Of a stretch of DNA of 19,801 nucleotides, positions 6,896-14,315 are shown piece after piece. The DNA is from CBDUWP01 sp965370955 (GTDB taxonomy: Bacteria > Planctomycetota > Phycisphaerae > Sedimentisphaerales > Anaerobacaceae). Under the pieces are notes generated by a model. The model was given only the letters and a program-made list of their open reading frames with translations, was not told where the DNA came from and made no database searches. The position numbers and the translations under genes were made by a program. The stretch covers positions 1 to 19,801 of the forward strand of contig CBDUWP010000018.1 in the NCBI GenBank assembly GCA_965370955.1, written 5' to 3'. Position 1 is the stretch's first letter; every line of letters starts with the position of its first letter.

Positions 6896-9415
6896 ATGTC
6901 ACGTCATACAGTTGATTTAACCGGCCAGTGGCAATTCGCCGAGTATCCTTCATCAGCCCGTAAGATGAGTGATCTCGACTCGGTAGACTGGTACACTTGC
7001 AACGTTCCCGGCAGCATCTATAGTTGTCTCGCGGAAGCCGGCCAAATTTCCGTTGAGCAATTATACTCATCGCCTGAGTCGCTGGATTATATTGGTGACA
7101 AGCCTTGGGTTTTCCGTAAAAGTTTCGATGTAAATCAGGATTTATTATCTTCTGACAAGCTCGAGTTGGTTTTTGACGGCCTCGATACAATAACGATAAT
7201 TTGGCTAAACGGCAAGCTGATATCCCGCACAGACAACATGTTCGTTAGTCACCGTATTAACGTTACAGACGCCCTTAGAAGCGGTTCTAACACAATTATG
7301 ATAAAATTTGAATCAGCCGTTTCATCAGCTAAAGCCTTGATGAACAAAAAAAATATCTTCAAGGATTGTCATATTTGTCACCCTGAAAAAGCTTATATTA
7401 GAAAATCTATTTTTCATTTTGGCCACAGTAGTTGCCCGACACTTTCAGGTTGTGGAATTTGGCGTAGCGTTCGTCTTGAAGCCGTCCAAAAAGCCCGCAT
7501 CAATGACTTTCATATAAGAACTATCGATTGCGACAGTAGCTTTGCGGATGTCAAGATAACAGTTGCCATAGACAGAATCACAAGCGGTGACATTCAATGC
7601 AAGCTCACTGTCGGCGACAGTCACCATAGCATGGATTATTTTCTTAATTTTGATGACGACAGCACGACAAACAGTCGCGTCATACGAATTGACAATCCCG
7701 ATTTATGGTGGCCGTTGGGTTACGGCGATCAGCCGTTATATGACTTCACTGCCAGCCTTACTTTTGGCGACACGACATTAGACCATCAAACCAAGCAGAT
7801 TGGCCTTCGCACTGTTCGGCTCGACCGTTCAAAAATTAAAAACAGTTCCAAGTTCACTTTCAAAATCAATTCTAAACCGATTGACGTAAGAGGAGTTAAT
7901 TGGCTTTCAGGGCTCCAATTGCCCGATTCAGCGGCTTTTAACGATAGTTCGGATTATAAAAGATTGCTCAACAAAATGGCTGATGCCAATTTAAACATGG
8001 TCAGAATTGTTGGCAGCGGCTACTATCAAGACGATGATTTTTACAATCACTGCGACAAATTAGGCATTATGGTTTGGCAGGATTTCATGTTTTCTTCGAG
8101 TTTGTATCCTCTTGATTCATCTTTTATTGGCAACCTCAAACATGAGACCCAAACAATCATCAAGCAATTGCGAAATCATTGCAGTCTTGTTTTATGGTGC
8201 GGTAACGACAAGATAAACTGGCTCTTTCAAAGTGGCTATTTTGGCAGGAGTCAGTTCAAAAGTAAATCCATTTTTTCCAAACTTTTGCCGGACCTCCTTC
8301 ATCATTTAGACCCTGATCGTCCTTATATTCCAACAACTCCATTTTCCAAAAAGAAAGATTTAAACAATCCCACTGATGGAACATTTCATGCTTTCGACAG
8401 CAATTTTAATCAGCGTAATTTTTTAGATTCTACTAACATCAAGACCAAGAGCCCTGCTTTTATTGCTGAGTCCGGCCTTGCATCGATGCCATCATCTAAT
8501 GTCATAAAATTATTTGGCCGCGCCGCGCAATTGTATCTGTCCACACTGTCTATCGACAAACATAACTATCGCAACATTCACGCTAACAGCGACCTGTTCC
8601 GCACGAGTAACGAGCTGTTTGGTCCAACTTCTGACTTAGCTCATTTTGCTTATTTAACCCAAGTCACTCAAGCCCGTTCCATAAAAAAACATCTTGAGCA
8701 TTTATCGATAAACCCTGTCAATTCCGGCGTATTATTTTGGCATTTGAATGACTGCTTTCCATCGATAAGCTTTTCTCTTATCGACTATCTACAGCAGCCC
8801 AAAGCCGCTTATTATTACATTCGGCGTTTCTCGTCAGACTTGAGTTTAATCGCTTCTATCGCGCATAAATCAAGAAATAGCCACGACTTACAGTCAATAG
8901 AATTAACAATGGTCAATCGTCGCCAAGAGCCTGTGACAGCTGCGATTGTTTGCCGCCATATTGATTTATCAGGCAACTTGATTGACGAGCTAACCTTTCC
9001 TGCAGCATCGGAAGCTCAGTCGTTTTCATCTTCGATAAAACTGCCAAAATCTTTAGTCTCACCCAGCGATCCTCAAAACCAATGCTTGCATTTATTGCTG
9101 GAAAAAGACGGCAAAATTTTAGCTGAGAATTCTCTTTTTTATCTGCCCGACAAATACATCAATTGGCCGCAGCCTTCTATCACTTGCGACACAATTAAAA
9201 TCGGCGATAAGGTTCAACACAGTTTGAAATCGAGTTCAGTAATCAAGGATATATATCTTCAGACTGGCGATTTAAATACAGATACCAATATAATTTTTAG
9301 TGACAATTATTTTGATTTATTTCCCGGCTTTGAAAAAACAGTAACTGCTTCGTTCACAAATGGCAAGCCGATCAAATTTCGCAGTACTGATAAAATTGGA
9401 ACAATCAAGGTTTAA
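6896..9415 (+). CDS. Glycoside hydrolase family 2, beta-mannosidase-like, with eroded active site
   Basis: An 839-aa protein with the layout of GH2 beta-mannosidases: an N-terminal jelly-roll (to about residue 200, with the family words LTGQWQF, VPG and TDNMF), an Ig-like domain, a TIM barrel (about 320-640) containing CDKLGIMVWQDFMF, and beta domains at the end with FWHLNDCFPS. Family members hydrolyse terminal beta-mannosides. The nucleophile Glu survives (ES-G, E525), but three other active-site motifs are changed: the acid/base motif WCGNNE reads WCGNDK (K439), RVWGGG reads RIVGSG, and the substrate-binding WDWGP reads HSSCP (177-181). It may therefore be inactive or act differently. No signal peptide is visible. 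ATG 6896 has GGAG 12 bases upstream; an in-frame ATG at 6878 is the alternative. ccmB starts 24 bp after the stop, so the genes are probably co-transcribed. Confidence 0.88.
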   Translation: MSRHTVDLTGQWQFAEYPSSARKMSDLDSVDWYTCNVPGSIYSCLAEAGQISVEQLYSSPESLDYIGDKPWVFRKSFDVNQDLLSSDKLELVFDGLDTITIIWLNGKLISRTDNMFVSHRINVTDALRSGSNTIMIKFESAVSSAKALMNKKNIFKDCHICHPEKAYIRKSIFHFGHSSCPTLSGCGIWRSVRLEAVQKARINDFHIRTIDCDSSFADVKITVAIDRITSGDIQCKLTVGDSHHSMDYFLNFDDDSTTNSRVIRIDNPDLWWPLGYGDQPLYDFTASLTFGDTTLDHQTKQIGLRTVRLDRSKIKNSSKFTFKINSKPIDVRGVNWLSGLQLPDSAAFNDSSDYKRLLNKMADANLNMVRIVGSGYYQDDDFYNHCDKLGIMVWQDFMFSSSLYPLDSSFIGNLKHETQTIIKQLRNHCSLVLWCGNDKINWLFQSGYFGRSQFKSKSIFSKLLPDLLHHLDPDRPYIPTTPFSKKKDLNNPTDGTFHAFDSNFNQRNFLDSTNIKTKSPAFIAESGLASMPSSNVIKLFGRAAQLYLSTLSIDKHNYRNIHANSDLFRTSNELFGPTSDLAHFAYLTQVTQARSIKKHLEHLSINPVNSGVLFWHLNDCFPSISFSLIDYLQQPKAAYYYIRRFSSDLSLIASIAHKSRNSHDLQSIELTMVNRRQEPVTAAIVCRHIDLSGNLIDELTFPAASEAQSFSSSIKLPKSLVSPSDPQNQCLHLLLEKDGKILAENSLFYLPDKYINWPQPSITCDTIKIGDKVQHSLKSSSVIKDIYLQTGDLNTDTNIIFSDNYFDLFPGFEKTVTASFTNGKPIKFRSTDKIGTIKV

Positions 9416-9439
9416 CAATTCTCTAAAACACAAAGCCTT

Positions 9440-10123
9440 ATGGGAACATACAGAACGATTAAAACCATTTTGATTAAGGACCTATTGCAGCAGTCTCGTT
9501 GCGGGCAAGTATTGCCTGTCGCCATAGCTCTTGGCATAATAACCTCTTTAGTATTTCGCCTTAGCTTAGGTTTTTCCGCCATTGAACCAACCATAATATC
9601 AGCGGTAATTTTGTTGAATATCATATTTGCCATTGTCATTTCCAGCGAGAAGCTTTTTTTTTATGAAGATCAGCACAGTTGTATTGACGGATTAGTATTA
9701 GCTTGCGATTGCCTTAGCGATATTTACATAGCCAAGTTTTTTGCTAACATTTTCAATCTTTGTCTGGTTGAATTTTTCACTATTGGCGTTACCTTTTTGC
9801 TGTTTAACGTAGCTTTATCGTCGATTTCTTTAAGCTTTATTGGCATTATAATTTTGATTAACGTTTCTGTTTCCGCTGTATCGACTCTTTTGGGTTCGTT
9901 ATTGATGTCGGTTCACAGAAATAGTTCTTTATTAGTTGTCCTAATTTTCGCAATAATAGCGCCGGTATTGATCCCGTCATCGACAGCCATAACAGCCAGT
10001 CTTTTTCCTTCTTCTGACATTTCTCATGATGTCACTTCATCGATATATATGATAGCATCTTACGGCATCATTTACGGTTCAGTTGGCTGGTTATTATTTA
10101 AACATACAGTAATTCAGGATTAG
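9440..10123 (+). CDS. ccmB: Heme exporter / cytochrome c maturation permease CcmB
   Basis: A 227-aa membrane protein with about six hydrophobic segments (roughly 24-43, 48-68, 103-124, 129-153, 160-182, 200-222). The early sequence follows the CcmB pattern: an N-terminal K-D-L-L motif, a long hydrophobic pair, then S-S-E-K-L-F-F-Y-E-D with D-G-L-V-L, which corresponds to the family's cytoplasmic loop. CcmB with CcmA forms the ABC complex that releases holo-CcmE in system I cytochrome c maturation. ccmA is not in the window and must be elsewhere or missing. No strong Shine-Dalgarno precedes the ATG, so translation may depend on coupling from the GH2 gene 24 bp upstream. ccmC follows after 16 bp. 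Confidence 0.87.
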   Translation: MGTYRTIKTILIKDLLQQSRCGQVLPVAIALGIITSLVFRLSLGFSAIEPTIISAVILLNIIFAIVISSEKLFFYEDQHSCIDGLVLACDCLSDIYIAKFFANIFNLCLVEFFTIGVTFLLFNVALSSISLSFIGIIILINVSVSAVSTLLGSLLMSVHRNSSLLVVLIFAIIAPVLIPSSTAITASLFPSSDISHDVTSSIYMIASYGIIYGSVGWLLFKHTVIQD

Positions 10124-10139
10124 CAGGAGTTTTAGTTTA

Positions 10140-10769
10140 ATGTTAAAAACGCTCATAATTTTAAGTATCATTTTGATTTTAGGTTCATTAGCGACCGTTT
10201 TTTTTGTGGTTCCATCTGCCTCATTTGACCGCAATATTGTTTATATTCACGTTCCTAGTGCATTTGCGGCCATCATGTGTTTTGGCATATTGTTTGTATC
10301 ATCGTTGATGTATTTACGAACAGGTAGTGACATTTACGATAGAGTTAGTTTTTCTGCCGCCGAATGTGGATTGATTTTTGCGCTGGCATTGAATATTACT
10401 GGCTCTATTTTCGCGAAGGTTCAATGGAACATTTGGTGGTCCCCTTCTCCTCGTTTGATTAGCTCAGCTGTAATGCTGATGCTGCTAGCGGTATATTTAA
10501 TGCTAAGAGCCTCTTCAGGGTCATCTAAGAAGATTATCGCGGTGTTTGGGATCATCGCCTCGATAGATATTCCCATCATTTTGATCACCGCCCGCGCCAC
10601 CAGAGACATTCATCAGCCGACAATTGGCTTTGAAAATCCATATCAAGTAACAGCTTTTGTGGGCATGATAATAGGAGTTTGTATGTTTGCGGTTTGCCTA
10701 ATAATAATCAGAGTACGCATCTTAAAATTAAACGAAAAATTGAAACTTAAAATTACGGAAAATTTATAA
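10140..10769 (+). CDS. ccmC: Cytochrome c maturation heme-handling protein CcmC, divergent tryptophan-rich motif
   Basis: A 209-aa protein with about six membrane segments. The two heme-ligand histidines of the family can be placed: H37 in YIHVPSAF and H158 in RDIHQPTIG. The periplasmic tryptophan-rich loop normally reads W-G-x-W-W-x-W-D-x-R-L-T; here it is W-N-I-W-W-S-P-S-P-R-L-I (96-107), so the final W-D pair has become P-S. The Trp pair before the second His is also absent (ARATRDIHQ). CcmC attaches heme to CcmE. The ATG at 10140 is preceded by GCAGGAG ten bases upstream. The stop overlaps the ATG of the ccmD-like gene (TAATG). The family call rests on the His motifs, topology and ccmB neighbour; function may be altered. 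Confidence 0.85.
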   Translation: MLKTLIILSIILILGSLATVFFVVPSASFDRNIVYIHVPSAFAAIMCFGILFVSSLMYLRTGSDIYDRVSFSAAECGLIFALALNITGSIFAKVQWNIWWSPSPRLISSAVMLMLLAVYLMLRASSGSSKKIIAVFGIIASIDIPIILITARATRDIHQPTIGFENPYQVTAFVGMIIGVCMFAVCLIIIRVRILKLNEKLKLKITENL

Positions 10770-10894
10770 TGTTATATTTTTATTCAGCCTTTGCCGCCGT
10801 CTGGTTATTATGCAGCGGATATATTCTATACCTCGCACGACACATAAATCGAATCGAAAAACAACTAAATGCAGTTTCACATATTGGTAAATAA
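10769..10894 (+). CDS. ccmD: CcmD-like small membrane protein
   Basis: A 41-aa ORF whose ATG (10769-10771) overlaps the ccmC stop codon. It has one hydrophobic helix (about 3-24, with an aromatic N-terminus, LYFYSAFAAVWLL) followed by a basic, amphipathic tail (ARHINRIEKQL). This matches the usual make-up of CcmD, a single-pass protein that stabilises the CcmABC-CcmE complex, and the gene order ccmB-ccmC-ccmD is standard. Sequence alone would not identify so short a protein; the position and overlap carry the call. Confidence 0.75.
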   Translation: MLYFYSAFAAVWLLCSGYILYLARHINRIEKQLNAVSHIGK

Positions 10895-11012
10895 AGCTAT
10901 AAGACCAATGCAATCTCGGCAGCATAAACCAGTACCATTTTAATAATGCCATCATTAAAACTATCCCCCAAACTTTGTTTATACTAATAAGTCACCACTC
11001 CCATACGAACAC

Positions 11013-11087
11013 AGCATTTGTCGCAACGGGCCTCTTGAGCCCGTCCGACTTTATCGGATGCTTCCATCTACACCTTTAGCGATGTAG
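11013..11087 (-). other. Multi-hairpin element in the convergent ccmD / GGDEF gap
   Basis: Three hairpins lie in tandem: ACGGGC (11026-11031) / GCCCGT (11039-11044), CCGA (11045-11048) / TCGG (11054-11057) and CTACA (11068-11072) / TGTAG (11083-11087). The first two are enclosed by AGCAT (11013-11017) / ATGCT (11058-11062), which gives a three-way junction on either strand. It lies just past the stop of the GGDEF gene (minus strand) and about 120 bp past ccmD. No U-run follows, so it is not an ordinary terminator. It may be a structured RNA, a 3'-end element or an intergenic repeat. Confidence 0.45.
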
Positions 11088-11108
11088 TATTACGAAGGAA
11101 AAATAAAT

Positions 11109-12218
11109 TTATATCCTCAAATTACCATTTGTGTCAAAAATCCTGATAGTATTTTTACCAGCCTCTTTCGCTCTGTACAAAGCCTTGTCCGCAATCGAAG
11201 TAATATCTTCTGCACTTAAATTAGGATCATGTTGTCCAACCCCGATGCTCACGGATGTTTCTATCTCCTGACCCTTCCATATAAATGGTGACCCGGAAAT
11301 AACCTTAACAATACGTTCTGCCACAGCTACTGTTTCCTCTAGCGATGTATTGGGCAAAATAATCGCAAATTCATCGCCGCCATATCGGGCTGCTGTATCA
11401 ATTTGTCTAATACATTCATTGATTTTCTGACTTGTGAATTTGATGATTTTATCGCCTGCACGGTGACCAAATTGATCATTAACCGTTTTAAGATTATCAA
11501 CATCGATCATAATCATAGACAACTCAGTATTATACCGCTTGGCTCTCCACAGCTCTTTTTCGAGCAAATCATAGAACGTTTTATGATTCGCCAGACCCGT
11601 TAAAACATCTATCTTGGCCTGATGCTGCATCTCTTCAAACATCTTTATATTGCCAATCGATGTACCAATAAGCTGAGCAAGTAATTCAATAAGAGTTATA
11701 TCCCTTGCCGTAAAACCTTGACCATCACATTTATCTGACAAATTAAAAACTCCGACCACCCTGTCTTGACAAACTAATGGAACAATCGCACAACTGCTTG
11801 TCTCATAATTATTAGAAAAGTGTCGCTGCGATTTTTTTATCAACGGAGCATTATAAGAATCAATGTCATCCGTCAAAATCAACTCTTTACTAAGCGCAGC
11901 CATCACCATCGGAGATGGAGAATCTTGATTTAGTGAGACAATCTTGTTGATAAGAAATTCATGATTATGCTTATACAAATGCAAAATGTTGCTATTGTCA
12001 TCAAGCACATAAAGGGACGCCCACCGAACACCTAACAACTTGGGAATCTGGCTAACACAAACGTCACCAATAGACTCCAAATCTAAGCTATTAAGATGCT
12101 TAGTTAGCGGAATGATGCGACTGAGAATGTTCAATTCGTCGTCACAAACATTAATATCATCTATTTCTTTTCGAGTTTTCCGAGTCATAATAATTTCGTC
12201 TTTTCCATAAAGTTTCAT
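11109..12218 (-). CDS. GAF-GGDEF diguanylate cyclase
   Basis: A 369-aa cytoplasmic protein. Residues about 40-195 form a GAF-like sensor domain; residues about 200-362 form the cyclase domain with DVLTGLANH, the metal-binding DVDNLKTVND around 239-248 and an intact GGDEF signature at 280-284. An RxxD inhibitory site (RQID, 271-274) sits at the canonical spacing before it, so product feedback is expected. The enzyme makes c-di-GMP from two GTP. The GAF ligand is not predictable. There is no EAL or HD-GYP partner here. It is divergent from the MerR-flgB-flhG-fliA cluster, which suggests a role in the motile/sessile switch; the MshEN domain of GspE is another possible target. The start is uncertain: ATG 12218 or ATG 12188, neither with a strong Shine-Dalgarno. 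Confidence 0.93.
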   Translation of the reverse strand: MKLYGKDEIIMTRKTRKEIDDINVCDDELNILSRIIPLTKHLNSLDLESIGDVCVSQIPKLLGVRWASLYVLDDNSNILHLYKHNHEFLINKIVSLNQDSPSPMVMAALSKELILTDDIDSYNAPLIKKSQRHFSNNYETSSCAIVPLVCQDRVVGVFNLSDKCDGQGFTARDITLIELLAQLIGTSIGNIKMFEEMQHQAKIDVLTGLANHKTFYDLLEKELWRAKRYNTELSMIMIDVDNLKTVNDQFGHRAGDKIIKFTSQKINECIRQIDTAARYGGDEFAIILPNTSLEETVAVAERIVKVISGSPFIWKGQEIETSVSIGVGQHDPNLSAEDITSIADKALYRAKEAGKNTIRIFDTNGNLRI

Positions 12219-12519
12219 CTAAAAATTTCGGCTCAATTTGTAAATCCAAGCCAACTCTAATGAAAACTTACGAAATCTTTGGGCAAACAGCAAAAAAAAG
12301 TAAAAAAATCGTGAAAAAAACAAAAAAAAGTTGACATCCGATAAAACATATTTTACATTTTGTAAAACATAAAACATGTTTTTGTCGAACAGATTTAATT
12401 GAATAGATTCAAATAAACAAAGATTTTCTAAATCGAAGTTGTTCAAAACTGTTTGGGTCATCTTAACAAAGTACAAAGATTCAAGAGAATTAAAACCAGT
12501 TGCCGGAAAAATAAAGCAG
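12219..12519. other. Divergent intergenic region with phased A-tracts
   Basis: About 300 bp between the GGDEF gene (minus) and the MerR-type gene (plus). It holds four A-tracts of 7-8 bases (12292-12329), the plus-strand promoter at 12331-12359, three AAAACAT words and a 12-bp palindrome (12343-12382), then about 140 bp of leader with no clear feature. A long minus-strand frame across it (12219-12536) is Phe/Leu-rich from the A-tracts and not credible. Confidence 0.6.
12331..12382 (+). promoter_or_regulatory. Promoter and AAAACAT operator for the MerR-flgB-flhG-fliA cluster
   Basis: A perfect -35 TTGACA (12331-12336) is followed after 17 bp by TACATT (12354-12359). AAAACAT occurs at 12343-12349 (inside the spacer), 12364-12370 and 12371-12377; the last is half of a perfect palindrome AAAACATGTTTT (12371-12382) near the expected start site. 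The first two are 21 bp apart, two helical turns. Four A-tracts end one base before the -35 and would act as an UP-like or curved element. MerR proteins often bind dyads in their own promoter, so autoregulation is plausible. Confidence 0.6.
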
Positions 12520-12765
12520 ATGAATTCAGCAAACACAAAGTACGAAATACCAGCTAAGCTTTACCGTATCGGTGACCTTGTGAATCACAGTCCCTACTCT
12601 CGGCAGACCATCCACAACTATACGACTATGGGCCTGATCACTGAATCTCAAAGAACAGATGGGGGCCATCGTTTGTATGATGAGTCCGTCTTCAAAGTAT
12701 TGGCTGAAATAACTGAACTTAAAAAAACAAAAACGCTTTCGGAGATCAAACATATTCTCAGTTAG
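12520..12765 (+). CDS. MerR-type winged-helix DNA-binding protein, effector domain absent
   Basis: An 81-aa protein consisting of a MerR-like HTH: L-Y-R-I-G-D-L-V at about 14-21, S-R-Q-T-I-H-N-Y-T-T-M-G-L-I around 27-40 (the family's recognition helix and Y-x-x-x-G-L-I turn), and G-G-H-R-L-Y-D-E in the wing. The C-terminal part is a short helix, without the dimerisation coil and effector domain of full MerR proteins. ATG 12520 is preferred; a TTG at 12439 would add 27 residues with no family similarity. The ribosome site is weak (GGAAAA 10-15 bases upstream). It heads a cluster with motility genes, and the flgB-like gene follows 82 bp later. Its role as local regulator is inference. Confidence 0.8.
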   Translation: MNSANTKYEIPAKLYRIGDLVNHSPYSRQTIHNYTTMGLITESQRTDGGHRLYDESVFKVLAEITELKKTKTLSEIKHILS

Positions 12766-12847
12766 CAAACGTGCAATAAATTAAAATCAAAAATGGATGA
12801 GATTGTTTCTTTTCAAGTAACATTCATATGATAGAAGGAGCTATGAT

Positions 12848-13276
12848 ATGGAATTAGTACCACAGATAGCTGACAATATGACTGAATTGTTAGCTAAGAT
12901 ATTAGAATTCACCAAACAGAGACGTCAATTGCTATTGGAAAATATCAGTAATGCTGATGTTGGCGGGTTTGTCCCTAGTGATCTTAACGTCGACGAATTT
13001 TCAGATTTGCTGAATTTCGCCATTGACGAGCATGTCGAGCATAACAGGATCGTTCTTCAGGACACAAATAATTTTCAATTTGGTTCAAGCGGCCATTTCA
13101 AGATTAGCCCTATCGTTGATCTAAGAGCCCAAAAACTTCGCATTAGCGATAAAAATGCCTATTTGGATATGCAGATAAGCAAATTGTTAGAGAACAGTTT
13201 GAACCAAAAAATAGCCGTGCAATTGCTGAAGAAAAAGCAAGCTTTTGAACCTTTTAGCCAAGAAACTACTATTTAA
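12848..13276 (+). CDS. flgB: FlgB-like flagellar basal-body rod protein
   Basis: A 142-aa protein resembling FlgB, the proximal rod subunit that joins the flagellar MS ring to the rod. The N-terminal stretch R-Q-L-L-L-E-N-I-S-N-A-D-V-G-G-F (about 26-41) matches the rod-protein motif N-I-A-N-A-(D/N)-T-P-G-(F/Y). The C-terminus, with D-M-Q-I-S-K-L-L-E-N-S-L (112-123) followed by a helix ending LLKKK, fits the FlgB ending (E-M-A-x-L-x-x-N-x-x-x-Y). The middle is variable, as in the family. A strong AAGGAG lies seven bases before the ATG. flgC and fliE, its usual followers, are not next to it, and the next gene is flhG-like after 27 bp. The match is moderate. Confidence 0.7.
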   Translation: MELVPQIADNMTELLAKILEFTKQRRQLLLENISNADVGGFVPSDLNVDEFSDLLNFAIDEHVEHNRIVLQDTNNFQFGSSGHFKISPIVDLRAQKLRISDKNAYLDMQISKLLENSLNQKIAVQLLKKKQAFEPFSQETTI

Positions 13277-13303
13277 TCAACAACTATAATATTAAGAGTT
13301 CCG

Positions 13304-14146
13304 ATGAAGAATAACAATCACTTGAAACAAATCATGAAAAATTGTCGTAAGAGAGCAAAAATAATTGCTGTTACAAGTGGTAAAGGGGGCGTTGGCAAGA
13401 CGAATATTTCTGCCAACTTAGCTATATGTTTAGCTGCTGGCCAGAAAAAGGTTCTTTTAATTGATGCCGATTTTTCATTGGGCAATCTTGACATAATAAT
13501 GAACGTCAACAGTTGCGGCAATATTGGTCATTTTTTAAAGGGTCGAAAGAGTATTGACGAGATCATTTGTACTGGCCCGGAATCTGTTAGTTTGATTTGT
13601 GCTGGCTCTGGTTTTGAGCAGTTAGCTAATTTGAGTGACTTCCATCGCAATCGTCTTTTATCGGAATTGGCTAAGCTTCAGAGTCATTATGACGTCATCA
13701 TAATAGATACAGCTGCTGGCATTTCCAAGAAAGTCATTAGTTTTTGTTTAGCGTCTGATCATTGTCTCGTGGTAACGACCCCACAGGCGACAGCGATGAC
13801 AGATGCTTATGCGATGATAAAGGTATTATCTAGTAATGGTTATATTGGTCAAACAAGTGTCGTTGTGAACATGGCGGATTCGATTGCAGAGGGACGCAAA
13901 ACGCACCGAAAAATCGCCAGCGTTGCCTCCCGTTTCCTCAACACCAGTGTTTATAATGCAGGCGTTTTATTAAATGATGAAAAACTGACGGCAGCGGTAA
14001 AAACAAGAACCCCTGTCGTGATAGAATATCCCAAAGCCAAAATAACAGCTTCATTGGCCGCTTTGGCAACAAAATTGGGCAATAGCTCGGTTATTAAACA
14101 AAACGAAGACGGCTTTTTTAGAAAAGTTGTTAACTGGTTTGTCTAA
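13304..14146 (+). CDS. flhG: FlhG/MinD-family ATPase (flagellar number/placement)
   Basis: A 280-aa P-loop ATPase of the MinD/ParA group. It has the deviant Walker A SGKGGVGKTN (25-34, signature Lys27 and Lys32), the switch region LLIDADFSLGNLD (51-63) with the FlhG-like G-N-x-D form, and Walker B D-V-I-I-I-D-T-A-A-G-I around 111-121. FlhG proteins control where and how many flagella are made, usually with FlhF, and in some bacteria via flagellar transcription. The N-terminal DQAxxLR FlhF-activating motif is not recognisable (the equivalent region reads NNHLKQIMKN), and flhF is not adjacent. The short basic C-terminal helix (KVVNWFV) may be a membrane anchor, as in MinD. Its position between flgB-like and fliA-like genes favours FlhG over MinD. 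Confidence 0.83.
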   Translation: MKNNNHLKQIMKNCRKRAKIIAVTSGKGGVGKTNISANLAICLAAGQKKVLLIDADFSLGNLDIIMNVNSCGNIGHFLKGRKSIDEIICTGPESVSLICAGSGFEQLANLSDFHRNRLLSELAKLQSHYDVIIIDTAAGISKKVISFCLASDHCLVVTTPQATAMTDAYAMIKVLSSNGYIGQTSVVVNMADSIAEGRKTHRKIASVASRFLNTSVYNAGVLLNDEKLTAAVKTRTPVVIEYPKAKITASLAALATKLGNSSVIKQNEDGFFRKVVNWFV

Positions 14147-14195
14147 ATTTACTAGTTTATCTAAAGTTATCGGATAAACATACGATAAGGACTTT

Positions 14196-14315
14196 GTGAG
14201 CAGAATAAATGACTTTGGGTACTTAAAAATAATTAAAGTGATGAAAAATATATTCAACTGGGCTAAAAATATTTGCTACCAGTTTTCATGGAGGAAACCG
14301 TGCAAAACTCAGTAA
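14196..14315 (+). CDS. Possible 39-residue ORF overlapping the fliA start
   Basis: A GTG at 14196 is preceded by AAGGA four bases upstream and opens a 39-codon frame ending at TAA 14313-14315, 16 nt inside the fliA reading frame. The peptide is basic and aromatic (VSRINDFGYLKII..., later NWAKNICYQFSWRK), with no known motif. It fills the otherwise empty gap between flhG and fliA. It may be a small protein or a translated leader that couples fliA to upstream translation; chance is also possible. Confidence 0.3.
   Translation: MSRINDFGYLKIIKVMKNIFNWAKNICYQFSWRKPCKTQ

Noticed and set aside
10764..10955. Minus-strand 63-codon frame antisense to the ccmD-like gene
   Set aside because: A GGGGGA precedes it, but the product has no known motif and mirrors the ccmD frame, whose overlap with ccmC and helix content are more convincing.
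11026..11044. Hairpin ACGGGC/GCCCGT as a rho-independent terminator
   Set aside because: No T-run follows on either strand; it fits better as part of the three-way-junction element.
12219..12536. Minus-strand 105-codon Phe/Leu-rich frame upstream of the GGDEF gene
   Set aside because: It is made by the A-tracts and promoter region of the divergent cluster; composition is not protein-like.
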